Source: Marinomonas posidonica IVIA-Po-181 (GTDB lineage Bacteria > Pseudomonadota > Gammaproteobacteria > Pseudomonadales > Marinomonadaceae). From it: a stretch of DNA of 64,000 bases. Below the pieces are notes generated by a model. It was given only the letters and a program-made list of their open reading frames with translations. It had not been told where the DNA came from and did not search any database. Below, in pieces: positions 49,219 through 58,263 of this stretch. The first letter of the stretch is position 1. Each line of letters begins with the position of its first letter. The DNA is taken from contig NC_015559.1 in NCBI RefSeq assembly GCF_000214215.1, positions 3,335,001 to 3,399,000 of the forward strand, written 5' to 3'. Position numbers and translations under genes: made by a program.

Positions 49219-49252
49219 GAAAAAAGGCGACGGTTTAAGTCGCCTTTTTTCT
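49219..49252. terminator. Terminator after the oxygenase gene
   Basis: AAAAAGGCGAC and GTCGCCTTTTT arms with 7-nt loop and T-run. Confidence 0.9.
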
Positions 49253-49401
49253 TTCTAGTGACCTTAGATGGTAATCCCCTTCTCTATCCTTACGTATCGT
49301 GCAAATTCTGCGCATCTTGCTGGTTATTTCAGCTAAATGCCTTTAATTTGTTTGGAATGCCCATAACAAGTTTCTAATCATTATTTTTTAGGTATGACAT
49401 T

Positions 49402-50055
49402 ATGAGCACCTCTCTTAATATTCAGTTTGTTTCAGACATCATGTGCCCTTGGTGCGTTGTCGGTCTGGGGAATTTGAACAAAGCTCTAGATCAATTAGAT
49501 GACTCTGTTACCGTCGATCTAACGTTCCAACCCTTTGAGTTGAACCCAAATATGCCTGCGGAAGGACAGAATGTTCGTGAACATATCATCGAAAAATATG
49601 GCATATCCGAACAAGAATCCGATCAAAACCGAGCCATGATTCAAGCCCGCGGTAAGGAGGTCGACTTCAACTTTAATTTTACCTCTGACAGCCGTATGCG
49701 AAATTCATTTGATGCGCATCGCCTTCTGCATTGGGCAGGTGCTCAAGGCAAGCAAGCTGAATTAAAAGCGTCCTTGTTTAAAGCTCACTTTACTCACAAC
49801 CAAGACGTGAGCGACTATTCAGTATTAGCCAATCTAGCCGCCAGTGTGGATTTAGATTTAGCCGAAGCGAAGGCCATATTAGAGGGTCAGCATTATGCTG
49901 ATGAGGTTCGAGAGCAAGAAGCATTTTGGCAGCAAAACGGCATCAGTTCCGTACCGACAGTGATCATCAATAACAAATACGCGATCTCAGGTGGGCAACC
50001 GGCAGACGTTTTCAAAAGTGCTTTGGAGGAAATTATGGCAAAAGACGCCGAATAA
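49402..50055 (+). CDS. DsbA/FrnE-like thioredoxin-fold oxidoreductase
   Basis: 217 residues, cytosolic (no signal peptide). Active-site CPWC (15-18), large helical insert, and cis-Pro SVPTVIIN near residue 178. FrnE-like DsbA proteins handle disulfides or polyketide isomerisation; many are annotated as 2-hydroxychromene-2-carboxylate isomerase-like. The specific role is unknown. Followed by a terminator. Confidence 0.88.
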   Translation: MSTSLNIQFVSDIMCPWCVVGLGNLNKALDQLDDSVTVDLTFQPFELNPNMPAEGQNVREHIIEKYGISEQESDQNRAMIQARGKEVDFNFNFTSDSRMRNSFDAHRLLHWAGAQGKQAELKASLFKAHFTHNQDVSDYSVLANLAASVDLDLAEAKAILEGQHYADEVREQEAFWQQNGISSVPTVIINNKYAISGGQPADVFKSALEEIMAKDAE

Positions 50056-50086
50056 ATTCTTCATATATTTTTCAATAGCAAACAAT

Positions 50087-50113
50087 AAAATGCCCCTACC
50101 ATGGGGCATTTTT
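50087..50113. terminator. Bidirectional terminator between the DsbA-like and aldehyde dehydrogenase genes
   Basis: AAATGCCCC and GGGGCATTT arms, with A-run and T-run, between convergent genes. Confidence 0.88.
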
Positions 50114-50138
50114 GTTACTAACGATTCACCTCACCAGA

Positions 50139-51599
50139 CTAAAAAGGATAAGGTGTAGCACTCGCTTTTACCGTCATCCATTGCCAGTGAGTATACAAAT
50201 CCCAATCTGCAGGACCACAGACTGCATTGCCATTGCCCGATGCACCACAACCACCAAATGGGTTAATGCATTCATCGTTTACCGTCTGATCGTTAATATG
50301 CAGTAAGCCAACATGCAGCTGAGAACCAATAGCCTGAGCACGAGAAAGATCGTTCGAAATCACCGCCCCAGCCAAACCGTACTCAGTATTATTCGCCAGC
50401 TCAATCGCTTCATGATCGTCTTTAAAGCTCACCAAGTTCACGACTGGACCGAAGATTTCTTCATCAAACGAGCGCATCCCTGGAGTCACACCGCTCAGCA
50501 CGGTAGGTGCATAAAATGGACCATTAAAGGTGCCACCCACTTCCAACTTAGCACCAGCAGCGACCGTATCCTTTACAATGGAATTAATTTTCAGCATCTG
50601 ACGTTGATTGATAATTGGCCCAAGTGCGACTTCCTCCGTTGCAGGATTACCAACGGGCAAATGACTGGCCTTTTCAACGATTTTTGCGGTGAGTGCTTCA
50701 GCAATGCTTTCTTGTACCAGAATGCGTCCTGATGCCATGCAAATTTGTCCTTGATGGAAATAGGCTCCCCAGGCAATATTACTGGCTGCCACATCTAGAT
50801 CCGCATCTTCCAAAACAATCAAAGAGCTTTTTCCTCCCAACTCTAAAGACACTTTTTTCAAATTTCGGCCACAGGCTTCACCCACTTTACGACCCGCTGC
50901 CGTCGACCCAGTGAACGCCACCATCTGCACTTCGGGTGCGGCACACAAGGCTTCACCCGCTTCCACACCACCAGGTAACACTTGGAATAGACCTTTTGGA
51001 AAACCGGCTTCTTCCAATGCCATGGCGAGAATAAAGCCACCTGTAACAGGGGTTTGTGGATCAGGCTTAGTGACTACAGCATTGCCTGTTGCTAGCGCTG
51101 GTGCAATAGAACGAATGGATAAAATCAGAGGAAAATTAAAGGGCGAAATAACACCAACAACACCAAGTGGTTGACGCTTTGCATAAGATTGACGATCTGG
51201 CGTAGAAGGTAAGGTTAAACCATTTGGCTCCAATGTCATATTGGCAGCCAATTGAAGAATTAGAATAGCTTCTTTGATTTCATGCATTCCTTTAGGAATG
51301 ATGCCACCCGTTTCACGGGCCACATAAAAGGCAAGATCATCAAAATTTGTTTGCAGAAATTGTGCGGCTTTATGAAATAAAGCGGCTTTGTCGCGAGGTG
51401 CCACCGCAGACCAAACCTTCTGAGCTTGGCTGGCTTGCTGACAAGCCGTATAAATATCGTCGGCACTGGCCATCGCCACTTGGCTTAATACTTCTCCAGT
51501 TGCAGGCTCTATCACCTCTTGTGTTTGCTTGGCCACAGGCCAATCACCATTAAAAAATTTACCTGACCACTTTTGTGATGCCAATACAGAATTAGACAT
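50139..51599 (-). CDS. Aromatic aldehyde dehydrogenase (benzaldehyde/vanillin/coniferyl-aldehyde type)
   Basis: 486 residues of the ALDH superfamily. Catalytic Cys287 in GQICMAS, general base Glu253 in LELGGKS, N155 in SPFNFPL, cofactor loop FTGSTAAGR. The PFNFP and HQGQICMASGRILV segments resemble XylC/benzaldehyde and vanillin dehydrogenases, giving an aromatic acid from an aldehyde with NAD(P)+. AGGAG lies nine bases before the ATG. A -24/-12 promoter lies 60 bp upstream, and a XylR/DmpR-type regulator is divergent. The exact substrate is not proven. Confidence 0.85.
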   Translation of the reverse strand: MSNSVLASQKWSGKFFNGDWPVAKQTQEVIEPATGEVLSQVAMASADDIYTACQQASQAQKVWSAVAPRDKAALFHKAAQFLQTNFDDLAFYVARETGGIIPKGMHEIKEAILILQLAANMTLEPNGLTLPSTPDRQSYAKRQPLGVVGVISPFNFPLILSIRSIAPALATGNAVVTKPDPQTPVTGGFILAMALEEAGFPKGLFQVLPGGVEAGEALCAAPEVQMVAFTGSTAAGRKVGEACGRNLKKVSLELGGKSSLIVLEDADLDVAASNIAWGAYFHQGQICMASGRILVQESIAEALTAKIVEKASHLPVGNPATEEVALGPIINQRQMLKINSIVKDTVAAGAKLEVGGTFNGPFYAPTVLSGVTPGMRSFDEEIFGPVVNLVSFKDDHEAIELANNTEYGLAGAVISNDLSRAQAIGSQLHVGLLHINDQTVNDECINPFGGCGASGNGNAVCGPADWDLYTHWQWMTVKASATPYPF

Positions 51600-51658
51600 A
51601 GGTTTGTTCTCCTGTTTATTTTTATTAGAAATCCACTGTCATGGGATTCCAATACAAG

Positions 51659-51674
51659 AGCAATCCTTATGCCG
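51659..51674 (-). promoter_or_regulatory. Sigma-54 (-24/-12) promoter for the aldehyde dehydrogenase
   Basis: Minus strand reads CGGCAT-AAGGA-TTGCT, matching TGGCAC-N5-TTGC with invariant GG and GC at the right spacing. It places transcription start about 50 bp before the gene. Confidence 0.65.
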
Positions 51675-51793
51675 CCTGCAATAGACTCTCGATAGTAATT
51701 TTCAATAACAAGCTAACACATTGAATTAAATGATATTTTAAAAAAAATAAGAAAAGAACATCGCCTTAAACACTCTATCTTCACGCTAATGGC

Positions 51794-51809
51794 TTGACGA
51801 TATCATCAA
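51794..51809. promoter_or_regulatory. Upstream activating sequence 1 (TTGA-N8-TCAA)
   Basis: TTGACGATATCATCAA, inverted ends TTGA/TCAA. About 150 bp upstream of the predicted -24/-12 start site; form and position fit XylR/DmpR enhancers. Confidence 0.6.
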
Positions 51810-51834
51810 AATCGATTCAGACTTAAAAACTAAA

Positions 51835-51850
51835 TTGATCATTTCATCAA
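51835..51850. promoter_or_regulatory. Upstream activating sequence 2 (TTGA-N8-TCAA)
   Basis: TTGATCATTTCATCAA, 41 bp (about four helical turns) from the first box. It lies just before the regulator's ribosome site, so the bound regulator could also repress its own gene. Confidence 0.6.
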
Positions 51851-51872
51851 GTGAATGAGGAAGTACAAAATA

Positions 51873-53636
51873 ATGACAAACACACATCGTATTTCACTGG
51901 CTGACATGGCGAAAGAGAGTCGTAAGGTCTTATTAAAAGGCAGTTCAAAAGAACTCAATGGACAACACTACCCTTCCTTAGATGACCTTACTGAGTGCCT
52001 CTCATTTTCGCCTGGCGATGGTCGTATCTGGTTAGAAGATCAACGCATGATATTGCTGCACAGCTCATCCTTTGGCTTACTGAGACAAGAATTAATCGAC
52101 TCCGTAGGGTTAGAAAAGTCCCGTGACATTTTAACAAGAACAGGCTATTTATCTGGCATAAGGGACGCGGATTTAATCCGCAAACGCTGGCCAGATGCAG
52201 AACCAGCCGCCATTTTCGAAGCAGGAACAAGACTGCATGGGTTAGAAGGCTTGGTGAAAGTGGAAACGGTTCATTTTGAGTTTGATACCGAAAAAGGCTT
52301 GTACCATGGTGAATTTCTTTGGCACCACAGCGCCGAAGTAGAAGAACACATTGCCGCTTACGGTCTTGGCAGTGCCCCCGTTTGCTGGATGGAATTAGGG
52401 TACGCCATAGGGTATGTATCAGGTCTGGTGGGATCGCTTGTGGTGTTCCGCGAAGTCGAATGCCAATCTATGGGGCATTCAGTTTGTCGAGTCATTGGAA
52501 AATCAGTGGAACTTTGGGACAGTGTTGAAGAGGACATTCGCTTTCTTAATGTGTCGTCGAAGAACACCAAAAAAGAACTCAAATCGGCGCCGGAATTTGA
52601 ATCCGTAACGCCAACGGAAGCATCCGAAGAAACGACTATGATTGGTGTTTCAGCTGCTTTCAGCGCCGCCAATCATGCCTTACAAAAAGTCGCTCCTACC
52701 AGTGCTACTGTGCTATTTACAGGGGAATCCGGTGCTGGCAAAGAATTGTTTGCCAGCATGTTGCATCAGTTCAGTCGCCAAACAGGTCCATTTATCGCCT
52801 TTAATTGTGCTGCGCTACCTGAAAACCTGTTGGAATCTGAGTTATTTGGGGTTGAAAAAGGGGCTTTTACAGGCGCTTCTCACAGTCGACCGGGGCGCTT
52901 CGAACGCGCCAATGGCGGCACATTATTTTTGGATGAAATTGGCACTCTCAACCTAACTGGCCAAGGTAAGTTACTGCGAGCCCTACAGGAAAAAGAGATT
53001 GAAAGGGTGGGCGGTATATCCCCCATTAAAATCAATGTTCGAGTCGTTGCTGCGACCAATATTGATCTCAAAGCCGCGGTTAAACGAGGTGAATTTCGTG
53101 AAGATTTATTTTTTCGCCTGAATGTTTTTCCAATACACCTGCCGCCGTTACGAGAAAGAAAAGCGGACATCCCCCTATTAGTCGATCACTTCTACCGCTA
53201 CTTTTGTCAGTTACATCAAAGAGCGCCAACAGGCTTCACTCAGAATGCTCGCCGTGGTTTATTTAATTACGACTTTCCTGGCAATATTCGAGAATTACAA
53301 AACTTAATTGAACGGGGGGTGATTGCTTCTGAGGAACATGAATTGATTGAATTACACCACCTATTCCGTAACGAAGCGATCCCAGATGAAGTCATTTACT
53401 CCGTTAATCAACAAGGCGCATTAAGTCAAGCACAGACGATGCAAGAGTCAGATGACGTACTCGCCCGTATATCTCAATTTGTTGCAGGAGAAACCTCATT
53501 GGATCTTGAAGCATTAGAACTCAGTTTATTGCAGCAAGCTGTTGACAGTGCAGAAGGCAATCTTTCTGAAGCTGCTCGACGAGTCGGTTTAAGTCGACCT
53601 CAATTGGCGTATCGACTTAAAAAAAGGCCCAATTAA
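51873..53636 (+). CDS. Sigma-54-dependent activator of the XylR/DmpR/PoxR family
   Basis: 587 residues. N-terminal XylR_N sensor (about 25-135) and V4R domain (140-205) bind aromatic effectors directly. AAA+ domain: Walker A GESGAGKE (284-291) and sigma-54 contact loop GAFTGA (330-335). C-terminal Fis-like helix-turn-helix [19 protein letters not shown]. The frame begins at 51855, but the ATG at 51873 follows GAGGAAG. Divergent from the aldehyde dehydrogenase and convergent with the SDR. Effector likely a phenylpropanoid, phenol or benzyl compound (inference). Confidence 0.92.
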   Translation: MTNTHRISLADMAKESRKVLLKGSSKELNGQHYPSLDDLTECLSFSPGDGRIWLEDQRMILLHSSSFGLLRQELIDSVGLEKSRDILTRTGYLSGIRDADLIRKRWPDAEPAAIFEAGTRLHGLEGLVKVETVHFEFDTEKGLYHGEFLWHHSAEVEEHIAAYGLGSAPVCWMELGYAIGYVSGLVGSLVVFREVECQSMGHSVCRVIGKSVELWDSVEEDIRFLNVSSKNTKKELKSAPEFESVTPTEASEETTMIGVSAAFSAANHALQKVAPTSATVLFTGESGAGKELFASMLHQFSRQTGPFIAFNCAALPENLLESELFGVEKGAFTGASHSRPGRFERANGGTLFLDEIGTLNLTGQGKLLRALQEKEIERVGGISPIKINVRVVAATNIDLKAAVKRGEFREDLFFRLNVFPIHLPPLRERKADIPLLVDHFYRYFCQLHQRAPTGFTQNARRGLFNYDFPGNIRELQNLIERGVIASEEHELIELHHLFRNEAIPDEVIYSVNQQGALSQAQTMQESDDVLARISQFVAGETSLDLEALELSLLQQAVDSAEGNLSEAARRVGLSRPQLAYRLKKRPN

Positions 53637-53643
53637 GGGCCTT
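53617..53643 (-). terminator. Terminator of the SDR gene
   Basis: AGGCCC and GGGCCT arms; on the minus strand a T-run follows. It overlaps the 3' end of the regulator gene. Confidence 0.75.
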
Positions 53644-53661
53644 AAGGATATCTTCCCTCGA

Positions 53662-54429
53662 TTAGATGTAAGTGGACGCCAAACCACCATCAATCGGAAT
53701 GTTCGCGCCACACACCCAACGCGATTGATCTGAGCATAAAAAGGCAATCACTTCTGCCACTTCATCTGAGTACGCTGGACGAATCATACGACCCGCGTCT
53801 TCTTGCACTCGCTTTTCTCCTAGCATAGAGACGAAATCGCCTAAAATTGGCGTCATTACTGGGCCAGGTGCGACACAGTTCATACGAATAGCATGATCTC
53901 TAAACCAAGCTAAAGCCTGTTGTGTCGTCCACACAATCAGGGCTTCCTTAAAATATTGGTAACAGGTTTCTTGTTCAACTGGGTGCTTGGCTAGCCATTT
54001 CGCACCATCATCATAATGCTCAATCGCAGCCAGCTCTTTGTGCTCAACCAAACGTTCCGGCCAAGCGGCACCCAAGATAGAAGCCACATTCACAACACTG
54101 GCTCCCTGACTAAACTGTGGAATCAAAGATTGCGTTAAGTGTCTCAAACCAAGGTAATTTACTCGACCAACTAGGTCTGCTTGAGAGGTGCCCGGTACAC
54201 CTGCAATATTACACAACCCATCAATTTGATCCGGTAACTGCTTGATCGCTTGATCAATTGCATCAGGATCTCCAAGGTCAATTTGGATAAAACCGTCTAG
54301 TGTCAAACTGGCCTCATTGCGATCCATTCCAATAACCTTAGCACCGTGAAATCGAGCCAGTTTTGCGACATCTGCTCCAATACCTGAAGACACTCCAGTA
54401 ACAACAATTGTTTTATTCGCTAGCATCAT
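53662..54429 (-). CDS. Short-chain dehydrogenase, coniferyl-alcohol dehydrogenase type
   Basis: 255 residues. Cofactor motif TGVSSGIG (11-18); catalytic Ser117, Tyr157 and Lys161 (CYQYFKEAL). The roughly 40-residue insert between Ser and Tyr (ERLVEHKELAAIEHYDDG...) is characteristic of the coniferyl-alcohol/3-alpha-hydroxysteroid dehydrogenase branch. It likely oxidises an aromatic alcohol to the aldehyde that the neighbouring dehydrogenase takes to the acid. A -24/-12 element lies 80 bp upstream. Confidence 0.85.
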   Translation of the reverse strand: MMLANKTIVVTGVSSGIGADVAKLARFHGAKVIGMDRNEASLTLDGFIQIDLGDPDAIDQAIKQLPDQIDGLCNIAGVPGTSQADLVGRVNYLGLRHLTQSLIPQFSQGASVVNVASILGAAWPERLVEHKELAAIEHYDDGAKWLAKHPVEQETCYQYFKEALIVWTTQQALAWFRDHAIRMNCVAPGPVMTPILGDFVSMLGEKRVQEDAGRMIRPAYSDEVAEVIAFLCSDQSRWVCGANIPIDGGLASTYI

Positions 54430-54508
54430 ATTCTCTTCCCCTTATTTTTATTATGAAATATATGTCATCAGCACTTACTCTTAAGAAAAGCACTCAGATT
54501 GAGGGAAT

Positions 54509-54525
54509 TGCATGGACTGTGCCCA
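54509..54525 (-). promoter_or_regulatory. Sigma-54 (-24/-12) promoter for the SDR
   Basis: Minus strand reads TGGGCAC-AGTCC-ATGCA: GG and GC with correct N5 spacing. Predicted start about 70 bp before the gene. The upstream activating boxes are less clear here; a half-match TTGATGATTTCA lies at 54690. Confidence 0.6.
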
Positions 54526-54706
54526 AACACAAAAGAGCCGAATTAAAAAATCATATTAAACATCTAATCCATTGATATTTATTTGTTTTATAGAAAAAAG
54601 TAGAGAAACACTAAAGGCTATATCAGCTCTTTAGCCAAAAAGCCTCTTTAATCAAATGATAAAAAAGTCATGATGAACACAAGGTAGGTTTGATGATTTC
54701 AGAGAA

Positions 54707-55303
54707 TCAAGCCTCTGGTTTTAACCTGATTTTTTGACGAATTCGGCTCAAAGCCACTGGTGTAATGCCCAGATAGGAGGCAATTTGTTGTTGCGGAATC
54801 GAATCTTTCAGGTCGGGGTAATCAACACAAAAGTCTAAATAGCGACGCTCTGCAGAATGTTCAACAAAAGCACTTTCTCGTTGATCTTTCTTGAGGAATA
54901 TTTGCTCCATAAAACGACTGTAGTAAGTTAAGAATCCTAAGTCTTGATGCATTTGTTCATAAAACGACAACCAGTCATAGGAGCTAATAACACAGTCCTG
55001 TAAAGCTTGAATACCAAACAAGGTTGGAGAATTTTCCACCATGGCCCGCGTTGAACCAATGACTTTCGGCGCTCGCACAAAGGTTTTAGTAAACTCTTTG
55101 CCTTCCTCTGAAGTGTTGACATAACGAACCAAGCCTTTATGAAGAAAGAAAATCCTTTGAGCATACTCACCCTGACGGAACAAATAGTCTCCTTTACTGA
55201 CCGCATGAAACGTCATCGGGAGAGTCAGCGATTGCCAGTTAATCTCATAGCCTTGCTCTGAAAAGTATTGCTGAAAACTGACCAATAACTGTGCTTTATC
55301 CAT
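54707..55303 (-). CDS. Crp/Fnr family transcriptional regulator
   Basis: 198 residues: cyclic-nucleotide-binding fold at 25-120 (GDYLFRQGEYAQRIFFLHKGLVRYV) and a C-terminal winged HTH (QQQIASYLGITPVALSRIRQK). The Cys set needed for an FNR Fe-S cluster is absent, and the cAMP-binding residues are not evident, so it is an unassigned member. Its 3' end overlaps the SDR upstream region. It is divergent from nothing and follows the EamA gene by 21 bases in the same direction. Confidence 0.85.
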   Translation of the reverse strand: MDKAQLLVSFQQYFSEQGYEINWQSLTLPMTFHAVSKGDYLFRQGEYAQRIFFLHKGLVRYVNTSEEGKEFTKTFVRAPKVIGSTRAMVENSPTLFGIQALQDCVISSYDWLSFYEQMHQDLGFLTYYSRFMEQIFLKKDQRESAFVEHSAERRYLDFCVDYPDLKDSIPQQQIASYLGITPVALSRIRQKIRLKPEA

Positions 55304-55324
55304 TTTGCCTACCTATTCCTTATA

Positions 55325-56260
55325 TTAGGTCACTAATTTAGCCATTTTGTTCTGATAATCAATCATATACAACGCAATCAACAATATACCTACACCAGCA
55401 GCAAAGCCAACATTCAACAACAAACTCCAATTCAATGTCGTCAGCGCCACATAGCAAGCCACCCAGACAGGTATCGTGTATGTGGCAGCCAATAAACGAT
55501 TCGCGCCTAAGCGGATCACTAGCTTTTGCTGCAACATGAAGGTAAACAAGGTAGTAAAGATGGTTAAATATAAGGTATTAGACCAAAAACCCAGTTCCAG
55601 CCATTCAACTTGCTCCAAATGCCCCCATAAGAGAGTGATGGGCAACAGCCACAGAGAACCAAACAGCATAATCATAAAAGCCCCTTGCAAGGCACCAATA
55701 GAACGTCCCCACTTCTGAACCAAGACCACGTGTAACGCCAACAAAACACAAGATGCTAAAAAGACATAATCGCCTTTATTCCATACCAACATGCCCGTAT
55801 CTTGCGTGGAAAACAGCACCATCATTGCTCCAATCGATCCTAATAAGAAGCCCAATACTTTTCCCCACGAAGTGGATTCTTTTAACCACACTCGCGCCAC
55901 GGCAACGCCCATTAAAGGCACTAGAGTATAAAGAACCGATGTATGCAGTGGCGTGGTCGATTCCAGTGCAACAAACATCCCAATAAAAAAACCAACTAAG
56001 GCACCACTGATCAAAAAGTAATGCAACAATCTCTGCGGAGAGGAAAAAAGGCCTTTGAGTGTCCAAGTTGATGCATCGCACTGTGACCCACGCGTTCGGT
56101 AATTATTCAGAAAAATTACCGCCGTCATGAGCCCTAAAGCCACGATAAAACGAAGAAAAGATGTGGCAATTGGGCTCGCATAAACCGCCATATTGCCTGA
56201 CACGACAAAAGAAGAAGCCATCAAAATAGCCCAAACGAAAAGCAGCACAAAAGGGTTCAT
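55325..56260 (-). CDS. EamA/DMT family inner-membrane transporter
   Basis: 311 residues with about ten hydrophobic segments in two EamA repeats (residues 1-145 and 160-305). Short sequence AILMASSFVVSGNMA in helix 1 and SVLYTLVPLMGVAVARVWLKE are typical. Probable exporter of amino acids, metabolites or drugs. Its ATG overlaps the end of the N-acetyltransferase gene by four bases, so they may serve one pathway. Confidence 0.85.
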   Translation of the reverse strand: MNPFVLLFVWAILMASSFVVSGNMAVYASPIATSFLRFIVALGLMTAVIFLNNYRTRGSQCDASTWTLKGLFSSPQRLLHYFLISGALVGFFIGMFVALESTTPLHTSVLYTLVPLMGVAVARVWLKESTSWGKVLGFLLGSIGAMMVLFSTQDTGMLVWNKGDYVFLASCVLLALHVVLVQKWGRSIGALQGAFMIMLFGSLWLLPITLLWGHLEQVEWLELGFWSNTLYLTIFTTLFTFMLQQKLVIRLGANRLLAATYTIPVWVACYVALTTLNWSLLLNVGFAAGVGILLIALYMIDYQNKMAKLVT

Positions 56261-57084
56261 TCTGCCTCTCCCTCTAATGCAAGTAACCTTGGTGCCACAA
56301 AACGGTCAAATAAATGCTGAGCAATGACAGGTTCGACATCCACATTAAACACCTGCAACAAGGTGGAATGGAGGTCTTCTGCTGAACAGATAAAACGCTC
56401 TTCTTCATGACCATTCTGACGGGTGAAAAGCACATGATTGCGTATACCAACCGTGCGATTGAAATCTTTAATGCTGGCAACCAGGTTATTCACAAACGCT
56501 GCCTTAGGGTATTTGGATGAAAAGAAATTCCCTATCACACAATCTTCATCTGTGTATTCAGCCAAATCAAAACGATACAAGGTATGAAAGCTGCCAGACC
56601 TTTCTATCTGCAAATCATACTCACCGCCCTGCTCCACAATTCGATAGTTTTCATGACCGATTTTCTGCTCCAAACCTGATTGCAGCAGCAAGGGGGAAAT
56701 AGGACAATCTGCGCCAAAGCCAACATCAAGGAGATACGCCTTTCCATCAATATTGACCAGCGTAACGCGATGAGTACGGGGACGATCTATTTCTTGTCCA
56801 TTTAATACCCTAGCCATCACCAAACGTACCGAATAACCAAGGCTTTTCAATAACTCAAATGCTAACTTATTGTGTTCAAAGCAATACCCACCTAACCCAT
56901 GGACCACAATTTTTTCATAAACATTGGTTAGATCAAGAGACACCTCTTCTCCGAGCAGTACCGCCAAACTATTAAAACTGTACTTCGCTATGTGTGCCGC
57001 CTGCAATTGCCCCACAAATGCCAGTGACAATTCCTCAGGTGTCGATAGCTTGAGGTCAGTTAAATAAGCGTGTAAATCAGACAT
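56257..57084 (-). CDS. nat: Arylamine N-acetyltransferase
   Basis: Transfers acetyl from acetyl-CoA to arylamines or hydrazines. 275 residues with the catalytic triad Cys68 (GGYCFEHN), His105 (RTHRVTLV) and Asp120 (YLLDVGFGAD). The frame extends upstream to 57108, but the ATG at 57084 follows AGAGG. Coupled by a four-base overlap to the transporter downstream, so export of an acetylated product is conceivable. Confidence 0.92.
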   Translation of the reverse strand: MSDLHAYLTDLKLSTPEELSLAFVGQLQAAHIAKYSFNSLAVLLGEEVSLDLTNVYEKIVVHGLGGYCFEHNKLAFELLKSLGYSVRLVMARVLNGQEIDRPRTHRVTLVNIDGKAYLLDVGFGADCPISPLLLQSGLEQKIGHENYRIVEQGGEYDLQIERSGSFHTLYRFDLAEYTDEDCVIGNFFSSKYPKAAFVNNLVASIKDFNRTVGIRNHVLFTRQNGHEEERFICSAEDLHSTLLQVFNVDVEPVIAQHLFDRFVAPRLLALEGEAE

Positions 57085-57156
57085 CCGTATTTTTCCTCTG
57101 GGTTTCACAATAGTCAGCAGAGTACATTGAAATACAGTTAGAAGAATTAACCTAGG

Positions 57157-58167
57157 TTAAGTGGCATAAAAAAGTGAGGTAGTGGAAACAAGAATCATAA
57201 TAACGACTGGCATTTTCGCCAAAAGGTGACGTTTCATACTCTCAAACGCATATCGAAAGGGCTCTACATACATGGCTAACAATCCCTTGTCATCAAAACT
57301 GGTATTAGTACCGAATACCAGATCTTGTTGCCAATCTGCTTGCTTCCAAGAACCAAATATTCTGTCCCAAAGCGCTAATACCACACCAAAATTACAGTCA
57401 TAGTCCTCCACCGCAGAGGAATGGTGACGCTGGTGTTGTGCGGGTGAAATCCACCATTTTTCACCACGGCCATAACTCAAAGTCACATGGGAATGACGTA
57501 GATTGGCACCCAATACATTAAATACGAAGGTAAATATGGAAACGCCCCATACTGTGTAAAGCGATACCTGCCCAGGAAACAAACTGACAAAACCAGCAAT
57601 ACAAATAGCTTGAATCAAGGACGAACGCAAAAAGAATAACATGCCCTCCACAGGGTGCGTACGGAACACAGTGATAGGCGTCAACACTTTTGCACTATGG
57701 TGCACCCGATGAAACGCCCATAAAGCAGGCCATTTATGCAACATGCGGTGCAAATAGAAACGGCTAAAGTCGTCTAGCAGAAAATAGCACAAAGTGAATA
57801 AGGCAATGACATAGCCAGTTGGTAAGCTTATTAGGTCACCCAAGTGTGGCGACCAATTCTGACTTTGATAATACAACCAGGTGGTCAGTAACACGCTGCT
57901 GAGCAATCGCGGCGACAAAAACGCCATCACATAGCGATTGATAAAGAAAATGGCATAGTCGATTCGGGCCGATTTGTGCCACCAAACCCTAGGCGAAAAA
58001 AGTCTTTTGAGGTGTTGTTTGAATTGACCAGGATAACGCCAAGCAATAAAACCAAGCGCCACGACGAAGGCCGATACCAGATACCAGATCGACACCCGTT
58101 TCTGCACGCTTTGTAAATCCGCCAGCGTCTGCTGTAACACGCTCATCAACCAGTCAAGATACGTCAT
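57157..58167 (-). CDS. Sterol desaturase/fatty acid hydroxylase family membrane enzyme
   Basis: About 336 residues with four to five membrane segments. The di-iron His boxes are HRMLH, HRVHHS and HQRHHSS. Family members hydroxylate or desaturate lipid chains or sterols. The first ATG of the trimmed frame is at 58167; the upstream extension lacks a ribosome site. Followed in the minus direction by nothing convincing; transcribed from the gap after the DUF4856 gene. Confidence 0.85.
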   Translation of the reverse strand: MTYLDWLMSVLQQTLADLQSVQKRVSIWYLVSAFVVALGFIAWRYPGQFKQHLKRLFSPRVWWHKSARIDYAIFFINRYVMAFLSPRLLSSVLLTTWLYYQSQNWSPHLGDLISLPTGYVIALFTLCYFLLDDFSRFYLHRMLHKWPALWAFHRVHHSAKVLTPITVFRTHPVEGMLFFLRSSLIQAICIAGFVSLFPGQVSLYTVWGVSIFTFVFNVLGANLRHSHVTLSYGRGEKWWISPAQHQRHHSSAVEDYDCNFGVVLALWDRIFGSWKQADWQQDLVFGTNTSFDDKGLLAMYVEPFRYAFESMKRHLLAKMPVVIMILVSTTSLFYAT

Positions 58168-58216
58168 GGACACATAAGAGAAAGCTAAGACACTATTAAA
58201 ATAGCAGAAATCACAT

Positions 58217-58252
58217 GAAAATAAGAGAAGGCCCATGACCTTCTCTTATTTG
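58217..58252 (-). terminator. Terminator after the DUF4856 gene
   Basis: AATAAGAGAAGG and CCTTCTCTTATT, 12-bp perfect arms with 7-nt loop, then a short T-rich tail on the minus strand. Confidence 0.75.
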
Positions 58253-58263
58253 ATGCTCACACA

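Noticed and set aside
54600-54710. Second XylR-type enhancer pair upstream of the SDR
   Set aside because: Only half-sites such as TTGATGATTTCA at 54690 occur; the TTGA-N8-TCAA spacing is not met.
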